Origin: Amarolinea aalborgensis
Lineage (GTDB): Bacteria > Chloroflexota > Anaerolineae > SSC4 > Amarolineaceae
Direction: 5' to 3'
Length of the DNA stretch: 64,000 nucleotides
NCBI RefSeq assembly: GCF_900491745.1
Contig: NZ_UETR01000006.1
Location: 248,001-312,000, forward strand
Below the pieces are notes generated by a model, which was not told the DNA's origin, did not search any database, and saw nothing but the letters and a program-made list of their open reading frames with translations. The translations under genes and the position numbers were made by a program. This document shows, in pieces, positions 58,415 to 64,000 of the stretch. Positions within the stretch are counted from its first letter, which is position 1, and the number at the start of each line of letters is the position of its first letter.

Positions 58415-59326
58415 TCAGGCCCGATAGATTGCGGACAGGGCCGCATCCACCGTGCTGTATTTGAACTTGAAGCCCTGCTGCAGCAGGCGATTCGGTATGA
58501 CGCGCTGGCCGTTGAGGAGGATGCTTGCCATTTCGCCGAACAACATCTGCAAAGCAAAACCTGGCGCCGGCATGAAAGCGGGGCGGCCCATGGCCTTGCC
58601 GAGCGCGACCGCAAACTCCTTCATCGTGACGGGATTCGGCGCAGACAGGTTGAAGACGCCCTTCTGCTGCTTGTTCTCCATCAAAAACTGGATGGCGTTG
58701 ATCTCATCGGTCAGGTGAATCCAGGGGAAGTACTGCTTGCCGCTGCCCACCGGCCCGCCCACGAACAGCTTGAACGGCAGGCTCATGCGGGCCAGGGCGC
58801 CGCCGCTCTTTTCGATGACGACGCCGGTGCGGATGATGACCCGTCGCACGCCCATGGCCTCCACCGCATCGGTCGCTTTCTCCCACGCCACACAGGTGGT
58901 CGCGTCGAATGTGCTGCCCGGCTTTTCGTTCTCGTTGATTTTTTCATCGCCGCGCGGGCCGTAGTAGCCGACCGCCGACGCCTGCACGAGTACAGTTGGC
59001 TTGACCGCGGCCTGGCTGATGGCCGCAATGACGGCCTGGGCAGCCTGCTGACGACTGTCTACGATGGCGGCCTTGCGCGCTGGCGTCCAGCGACCGGCGC
59101 TCAAGTTTTCTCCAGCCAGGTTGATGATCGCGAACGCGCCGTCAGCCAGTTGGCCCCAACCCTCGGCTGTACGCCCATCCCAGGCCACAACTTGTACGCC
59201 ATTGCCTATGCTCCCCACGCGGGCTGGGTGACGCGACAGGACTACGACCTCGTATTTGGCCGCTAACTGCCGCGCCAACGGCGCGCCGATGAATCCCGTG
59301 CCGCCCGTAATAATGACTCGTTCCAT
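58415..59326 (-). CDS. TIGR01777-family NAD-dependent epimerase (YfcH-like)
   Basis: 303 residues, ATG 59326. Rossmann start VIITGGTGFIGAPLARQL (about 4-21), the family-specific WDGRTAEGW and INLAGENLSAGRW, then QASAVGYYGPRGDE (about 113-126, catalytic Tyr) and PFPWIH-like YFPWIHLTDEINA (about 195-207). The C-terminal block FALQMLFGEMASILLNGQRV matches DUF1731. The substrate is unknown; the family is a member of the extended SDR group. It is convergent with no plus gene and is followed by the repeat element. Confidence 0.9.
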   Translation of the reverse strand: MERVIITGGTGFIGAPLARQLAAKYEVVVLSRHPARVGSIGNGVQVVAWDGRTAEGWGQLADGAFAIINLAGENLSAGRWTPARKAAIVDSRQQAAQAVIAAISQAAVKPTVLVQASAVGYYGPRGDEKINENEKPGSTFDATTCVAWEKATDAVEAMGVRRVIIRTGVVIEKSGGALARMSLPFKLFVGGPVGSGKQYFPWIHLTDEINAIQFLMENKQQKGVFNLSAPNPVTMKEFAVALGKAMGRPAFMPAPGFALQMLFGEMASILLNGQRVIPNRLLQQGFKFKYSTVDAALSAIYRA

Positions 59327-59572
59327 AGTTCAAGCTTCTCCCTTCAAACTTCGTCACGCTGCATATGCTCTACAGTGATTGACGGAATCGGCGCGGCGTC
59401 AGTCACGTGCGGAATGAGGAATGAGGAAAGGGCCGTGCGATGGATGGGGTGCACCGTGGCGGACGTACAGCATTCCGCATTCAGCATTGTTGATCGTCCC
59501 GCTGTTTTCCAACGTTTTTCTTATGCAATGGGTATACAGTGGTCATGGTAAATGCAACTAGGAGACAACACG

Positions 59573-60337
59573 ATGTTCGAGTATAATCCGTATCGCCGCC
59601 GATCGTTTGCTGAGCCACGACGTGTGCAGGTGTGGCCGCCGCGGCCCGCGCCAACGCGACCGGCGGTCGCCGAGCCTGAGGTTGAGGAAGGCCAGCCTCC
59701 GGTGGGGGATCGGTTCGTTGACCAGGTGACACCCATGTCACCGCCATCGTCCAATGAAGCGTCGCCATTGTTCAGTCCGGCTGCGCCGCCAGCGTTCACG
59801 ACCGCCCTCCAGCGAGAGAACAGCGAGCTGCGACAGGCGCTGGAGAAGGCGCAGGCCGAGGCCGTCCAGCAGCAAGAGGCCCTGCGCCAGGTGCGGGCCG
59901 AACAAGCGGCGCTGCAAGCCAGGCTGAAGGCGGCAGGCGACCCCTGGCAGGAACGCTTCCTGGCGCTGCAAACAGAATTGGGCGACCTGCGTGCGCGATG
60001 GCAGCGGCGCTTTGCTGACGAGGCAGAGCATGAAAAGCAGCGCCTGTTGCGTTCCTTTTTGCCCTTTGCAGATCATCTGCAGTGGGCTGTGCAGCACGGC
60101 GATAGTTCTGAAGTTGCCCTGCAAACGATGCTCAAGGATTTCGTACATACTTTGGCGATGGAGGGAGTCACGCCGGTGGAGGCAGCCGGGCGGCCTTTTG
60201 ACCCCACGGAACATGAGGCTGTGAGCGTGACCGCCGCCGATGGCGTGGAGCCAGGCATGGTCGTGGATGTCGTCAGCCCGGGGTATCGTTATAAGGATGC
60301 CCTTTTGCGGCCGGCGCGGGTGCGGGTCAGCCAGTAA
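59573..60337 (+). CDS. grpE: GrpE nucleotide-exchange factor with extended N-terminus
   Basis: 254 residues from ATG 59573 (AGGAGA 8 bases upstream); a TTG/ATG further up adds seven residues. Residues 1-75 are Pro-rich and disordered. A long coiled coil runs at about 78-135 (RENSELRQALEKAQAEAV, and so on). The C-terminal beta domain (about 185-254: GVTPVEAAGRPFDPTEHEAV, VVDVVSPGYRYKDALLRPARVRV) has the GrpE signature. GrpE drives ADP release from DnaK. dnaK is not in the window. I did not see a CIRCE element upstream. It is 24 bases from the J-domain gene. Confidence 0.93.
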   Translation: MFEYNPYRRRSFAEPRRVQVWPPRPAPTRPAVAEPEVEEGQPPVGDRFVDQVTPMSPPSSNEASPLFSPAAPPAFTTALQRENSELRQALEKAQAEAVQQQEALRQVRAEQAALQARLKAAGDPWQERFLALQTELGDLRARWQRRFADEAEHEKQRLLRSFLPFADHLQWAVQHGDSSEVALQTMLKDFVHTLAMEGVTPVEAAGRPFDPTEHEAVSVTAADGVEPGMVVDVVSPGYRYKDALLRPARVRVSQ

Positions 60338-60361
60338 GGGTCATAGAGAGGGAGGTGCGCC

Positions 60362-61342
60362 ATGCAACCGAAAGATTACTATCAGATTTTGGGCGTGGAA
60401 CGCAATGCCAACGAAAAAGAGATCAAGAAAGCGTATCGCAAACTGGCGCGCCAGCATCACCCGGACATGAACCCCGGCGACAAGGGCGCTGAAGGACGTT
60501 TCAAGGACCTCAACGAGGCCTATGAGGTGCTGTCAGATCCTGAGAAGCGCGCCAAGTACGATCAGTTTGGCGCGCAGTGGCAGCAATACCAGCAGTCTGG
60601 CGGCCGACCCGGCGGCTTCGATTGGTCGCAATGGGGCAGACCCGGTCAAGGCGGCGGCTACACGCAGGAAATCAACGCGGACGACCTTGAGCGCATGTTT
60701 GGCGGCGCGGGCAGCGCAGGTTTTTCTGATTTCTTCGAGTCGCTCTTTGGCGGCGTCGGACGGCGCAGCCGCGCCGCAGATCCGTTTGCGGGCGCGGGCC
60801 GCGCCCAAAGCCGTGTACGCCGCGGTCAGGACATCGAGCAGCCATTGGAGATCACCCTGGAGGAAGCCTTCAATGGCACGACGCGTTTGCTGCAGCGCGA
60901 GGATGGCAGCAGCGGCGAGGTCAGAATTCCCCGGGGAGTGCAGACCGGCTCGCGCGTACGCGTCAGCGGCGTGGGCGGGGCCGGCGCGGCCGGCGGCAGC
61001 GCAGGTGACCTCTATCTCAAAATCGAGGTCAAACCCCATCCGGTGTTCGAGCGCCGCGGCGATGATCTGTACGCCACGGCGCCGGTTGACCTCTACACGG
61101 CGATCCTGGGCGGCGATGTCCAGGTGCCGACGCTGACCGGCCCGGTGGCGCTGTCCATTCCGGCCGAGACGGCCAATGGCAAGACGATTCGCCTGCGCGG
61201 GCAGGGCATGCCCTTGATCAAGGGCGGCGATCAGCGCGGCGATTTGTACATCGAAGTGCAGGTGACAACGCCTCGCCATCTCAGCCCGCGTGAAGTGGAA
61301 CTGTTCAAACAGTTGGCCGACCTGCGCAAGACCAGGGGCTAA
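60362..61342 (+). CDS. cbpA: CbpA-type DnaJ co-chaperone
   Basis: 326 residues. J domain at 1-70 (DYYQILGVERNANEKEI, RQHHPDMNPGD with the HPD triad at about 33-35). A Gly/Phe-rich linker (about 75-150). Two C-terminal beta domains (about 158-320, QPLEITLEEAFNGTTR, GDLYLKIEVKPHPVF). No CxxCxGxG zinc-finger repeats, so it is a CbpA/type II J protein rather than canonical DnaJ. It stimulates DnaK ATPase. GAGGAGGTG precedes the ATG. Forms an operon with grpE. Confidence 0.93.
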   Translation: MQPKDYYQILGVERNANEKEIKKAYRKLARQHHPDMNPGDKGAEGRFKDLNEAYEVLSDPEKRAKYDQFGAQWQQYQQSGGRPGGFDWSQWGRPGQGGGYTQEINADDLERMFGGAGSAGFSDFFESLFGGVGRRSRAADPFAGAGRAQSRVRRGQDIEQPLEITLEEAFNGTTRLLQREDGSSGEVRIPRGVQTGSRVRVSGVGGAGAAGGSAGDLYLKIEVKPHPVFERRGDDLYATAPVDLYTAILGGDVQVPTLTGPVALSIPAETANGKTIRLRGQGMPLIKGGDQRGDLYIEVQVTTPRHLSPREVELFKQLADLRKTRG

Positions 61343-61438
61343 TCGTGACTGAGATTGAGACGAGTTCGGTGAGAAGGTCGTCAAAGAAGGTATTCATTGG
61401 GTAGTGAACGCGCTTTAACGCAAGGGTGCAAGGGCGCG

Positions 61439-61486
61439 GAGACGCCAATAGAAGGAATTTATGATCATTTGGCGACCTGGCGTCTC
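61439..61486. repeat. Inverted repeat between dnaJ and lon
   Basis: GAGACGCCA (61439-61447) is repeated inverted as TGGCGTCTC (61478-61486). A related AACGC/GCGTT pair lies outside it, giving a longer imperfect stem. The GCAAGGGCGCGGAGACGC style recalls dispersed intergenic repeats and could also act as a terminator. Confidence 0.5.
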
Positions 61487-61539
61487 GGCGTTACGTAATT
61501 ACTGATTGGAAACGAGTTTTGAGTTTAGGAGAGACGATA

Positions 61540-64000
61540 ATGGCAAGTTTTATGCAACCTGACGATAGTAACGATCGCGTGGCCAGCATTCCGCGGGATC
61601 TCCCCATGCTGCCACTGCGCAATACCGTGGCCTATCCGTTTTCTGTTCTTCCCCTGGTGGTGGGGATTCCGCGCTCGGTCAAGTTGATCGAGGATGCCCT
61701 GCAGGGCAATCGCCTGATCGGCCTGGTTTCGATGAAGGACGGCTCGATCGAAGAGCCGCTGCCAGGCCAGGTCTACGAGATCGGCACCGTCGCCATGATT
61801 CACCGCGTGGTGCGCGCCCCGGACAACACCTTGCAGGTGGTGGTGCAGGGCCTGGAGCGTCTCAAAGTCGAATACTGGTTGGGCGCAGAGCCGTACCTGC
61901 GTGCGCATATCTCGCTGGCGCCTGACATCGTGCCGCAAGATGTGGAACTGGAGGCGTTGGAGCGCAGCCTGCGCGAACTGGCCCAGGAAGTGATTGCGCT
62001 TGCGCCCAATATGCCGGAGGACGCAGGCAAATTCCTGGATCAAGTGCAGGATCCACGCTACCTGGCCTACCTCATTTCGGCCAACTCGCGGCTGGAAGTG
62101 GCTGAAGGCCAGAAGATCCTGGAAATGGACAACGTCAAGGACAAGTTCCGCGCCTTGATGGTCCATCTGACGCGCGAAAAAGAAGTGTTGACGCTGGGTC
62201 AGAAGATTCAGAGCGAAGCCCGTGAGGAGATGGACAAAGCGCAGCGCGAGTATTACCTGCGCCAGCAGCTGCGCGCCATCCAGAAGGAACTGGGCGAAGC
62301 AGACGAGAGCCAGGTCGCAGCCGATGACTATCGCAAGAAGATCGAAGATGCCGGTTTGCCAGAAGAGGCCAAGAAAGAAGCCCTGCGCGAGCTCAAGCGC
62401 CTGGAAGGGATGCCGCCGCAGGCCGCCGAACATTCGGTCATCAAGACCTACCTCGACTGGCTGATCGAACTGCCGTGGAACAAGCTGAGCGAGGATCAGC
62501 TCGACATCGTCCACGCGCGCCAAGTGTTGGATGAGGATCATTATGACCTGCAAGAGGTCAAGGATCGGATCCTGGAATTCCTGGCCGTGCGCAAACTGGT
62601 GCAGGAGCGCGGCGTGCGCGCGGAGCCAGGCGAAGAGGAGAAGGTCAGCGAAGCCATGGGCGCCATCCTGTGCTTTGTGGGGCCGCCCGGCGTGGGCAAG
62701 ACCAGCCTCGGCCAGAGCATCGCGCGCGCCCTGGGCCGCAAGTTCACACGCATGAGCCTGGGCGGCATGCGCGACGAGGCTGAAATTCGCGGCCATCGCC
62801 GCACGTATATCGGCGCGCTGCCCGGCCGCATCATCCAGGCCATCAAGCGCGCCAGTACGCGCAACCCGGTTTTCATGCTGGACGAAGTAGATAAGATCGG
62901 CAATGATTGGCGCGGCGATCCGAGCAGCGCGCTGCTGGAAGTGCTGGACCCGGCGCAGAATCATGCCTTCCGCGATCACTACCTGGATGTGGACTTTGAT
63001 CTGAGCGACGTCATCTTCATCACCACGGCCAACACCCTGGAGACGATCCCGCCGCCGCTGCGCGACCGCATGGAAATCATCCAGCTCGATGGCTACACCG
63101 AGTATGAGAAGATCAAGATCGCGCAGGGCTTCCTGGTGCCCCGCCAGGTCAAGGCCAATGGTCTGCGTGAAGGCGAGGTGACGTTTAGCGAAGAGGCCCT
63201 GCGCAAGACGGTGCAGGACTACACACGTGAGGCTGGCGTGCGCAACCTGGAACGCCAGATCGGCACGATCTGCCGCAAGAGCGCGGTGAAAATTGCCGCG
63301 GGCGAGGTGCAAACCATCGCGGTGACGCCGGAGATCGTGCGCGAGTATCTGAAGCGCGAACGCTTCGAATCCGAGGCGAGCGAGGCCATCGAGATACCGG
63401 GCATCGCCACCGGCCTGGCCGTGACGGCCGTGGGCGGCGACATCCTCTTCATCGAGGCGACGCGCATGCGCGGCAAGGGTGGATTGACCCTGACTGGTCA
63501 ATTGGGCGATGTGATGCGCGAGAGCGCGCAAATTGCCCACAGCTATGTCCGTTCCAAGGCGCAGGCGCTGGGGGTGAATGCGGACATCTTCGAACAAACC
63601 GATGTGCACATTCACGTGCCCGCGGGCGCGGTGCCCAAGGATGGCCCTTCGGCCGGCATCACGATGGTGACGGCCATGGCGAGCCTCTTCAGCGGCCGCC
63701 CGGTGCGCAGCGACGTGGGCATGACCGGCGAAGTGACGCTGCGCGGCCGCGTCCTGCCCATCGGCGGCGTTAAGATGAAGGTGCTGGCCGCGCACCGCGC
63801 CGGGCTGACCACGGTCATCCTGCCCAAGCGCAACGAGCGCGACCTGGAGGACCTGCCGGACGATGTGCGCCAGGCTATGACCTTTGTGCCGGTTGATCGG
63901 ATTGACGAGGCGCTGGCTGTGGCCCTGCTGCCGGTGGAGATCAAGGAGCCGGAGGCGCTGGCCGCATCCAACGGGCGCCAGCGGATTGAGGAATTGGGAA
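61540..64000 (+). CDS. lon: ATP-dependent protease Lon (LonA), 3' end outside window
   Basis: ATG 61540 with AGGAGAG 6 bases upstream; the frame is open to the window edge (820 codons). N-terminal LAN domain (MLPLRNTVAYPFSVLPLVVG, about 23-42), coiled linker (KIQSEAREEMDKAQREYYLR, about 222-241), AAA+ with Walker A GPPGVGKTS (about 380-388), Walker B PVFMLDEVDK, and C-terminal S16 peptidase with PKDGPSAG (Ser704) and GGVKMKV (Lys747). LonA is about 800-820 residues, so only a few codons are missing. It degrades damaged and regulatory proteins. It follows grpE-dnaJ as part of a proteostasis block. A long antisense frame here is a shadow. Confidence 0.97.
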   Translation, partial: MASFMQPDDSNDRVASIPRDLPMLPLRNTVAYPFSVLPLVVGIPRSVKLIEDALQGNRLIGLVSMKDGSIEEPLPGQVYEIGTVAMIHRVVRAPDNTLQVVVQGLERLKVEYWLGAEPYLRAHISLAPDIVPQDVELEALERSLRELAQEVIALAPNMPEDAGKFLDQVQDPRYLAYLISANSRLEVAEGQKILEMDNVKDKFRALMVHLTREKEVLTLGQKIQSEAREEMDKAQREYYLRQQLRAIQKELGEADESQVAADDYRKKIEDAGLPEEAKKEALRELKRLEGMPPQAAEHSVIKTYLDWLIELPWNKLSEDQLDIVHARQVLDEDHYDLQEVKDRILEFLAVRKLVQERGVRAEPGEEEKVSEAMGAILCFVGPPGVGKTSLGQSIARALGRKFTRMSLGGMRDEAEIRGHRRTYIGALPGRIIQAIKRASTRNPVFMLDEVDKIGNDWRGDPSSALLEVLDPAQNHAFRDHYLDVDFDLSDVIFITTANTLETIPPPLRDRMEIIQLDGYTEYEKIKIAQGFLVPRQVKANGLREGEVTFSEEALRKTVQDYTREAGVRNLERQIGTICRKSAVKIAAGEVQTIAVTPEIVREYLKRERFESEASEAIEIPGIATGLAVTAVGGDILFIEATRMRGKGGLTLTGQLGDVMRESAQIAHSYVRSKAQALGVNADIFEQTDVHIHVPAGAVPKDGPSAGITMVTAMASLFSGRPVRSDVGMTGEVTLRGRVLPIGGVKMKVLAAHRAGLTTVILPKRNERDLEDLPDDVRQAMTFVPVDRIDEALAVALLPVEIKEPEALAASNGRQRIEELG

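Noticed and set aside
59327..59572. CIRCE heat-shock operator upstream of grpE
   Set aside because: I looked for the TTAGCACTC-N9-GAGTGCTAA pattern and did not find it.
61525..63795. 756-codon minus-strand open frame
   Set aside because: It is antisense to lon, whose plus frame has all family motifs and a ribosome site. The His/Ala-rich composition is typical of an antisense shadow in G+C-rich DNA.

Overview
The window is most likely from a Chloroflexota bacterium (Anaerolineae-like), probably a contig from a metagenome-assembled genome. From about base 6,500 onward the DNA is G+C-rich and densely packed with bacterial housekeeping genes. Supporting signs are a leuS gene controlled by a transcriptional T-box leader, a RarA ATPase fused to a methyltransferase, an Asp-ligand-type ferredoxin, secreted proteins with a shared dockerin-like tail, and many short lipoproteins with Pro/Thr linkers. 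The phylum call is inference; there is no rRNA gene in the window. I recognise no tRNA gene and no CRISPR array.

Region 1 (1-3.47 kb) is visibly A+T-rich. It holds three surface or secreted protein genes: one cut by the window edge, one apparently leaderless anchor protein, and one Cys-rich FN3 protein that loses its 3' end. The composition changes about 30 bases before a complete IS21-family element (3477-6442, istA/istB, 24-bp terminal repeats, TGACG flanking both ends). This block is either foreign DNA or a chimeric contig join.

Region 2 (6.5-21.8 kb): a small ion-channel-like protein; a translationally coupled pair of a DUF5678-like protein and a retropepsin-like aspartic protease; RarA-methyltransferase; an AbrB/Doc toxin-antitoxin pair; an amidase followed by a minisatellite; an AlkA-type glycosylase overlapping a histone-deacetylase-family gene; DUF971; a TrmB regulator/VIT-type transporter operon with a perfect palindrome at its promoter; an ExeM-type secreted nuclease; and an AroE homologue lacking the usual shikimate-binding serines.

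Region 3 (21.8-30.9 kb) is almost entirely minus strand: flavin monooxygenase, small membrane proteins, ABM and SnoaL-like small enzymes, a broken SnoaL relative, two tandem 133-residue orphan paralogues, a LmbE deacetylase fused to DinB, and a SagB-type double nitroreductase.

Region 4 (31-44.1 kb): ferredoxin, a second LmbE deacetylase, aspartase/fumarase, PAP2 phosphatase, DUF624 protein, pyruvate phosphate dikinase, an intradiol-dioxygenase-like lipoprotein, an alpha/beta hydrolase, and three exported proteins including a Kelch protein.

Region 5 (44.2-52.1 kb) is a plus-strand run: Nif3-like protein, a small protein, two GT4 glycosyltransferases, a polyprenyl sugar-phosphate transferase, an MGDG-synthase-like glycosyltransferase and radA. 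It looks like an envelope or exopolysaccharide locus. Region 6 (52.2-64 kb): leuS with its T-box, an M23/SdrD-like secreted peptidase, a nested CACAGAGA repeat element, a TIGR01777 epimerase, and a proteostasis set grpE, cbpA-type dnaJ and lon (lon runs off the right edge).
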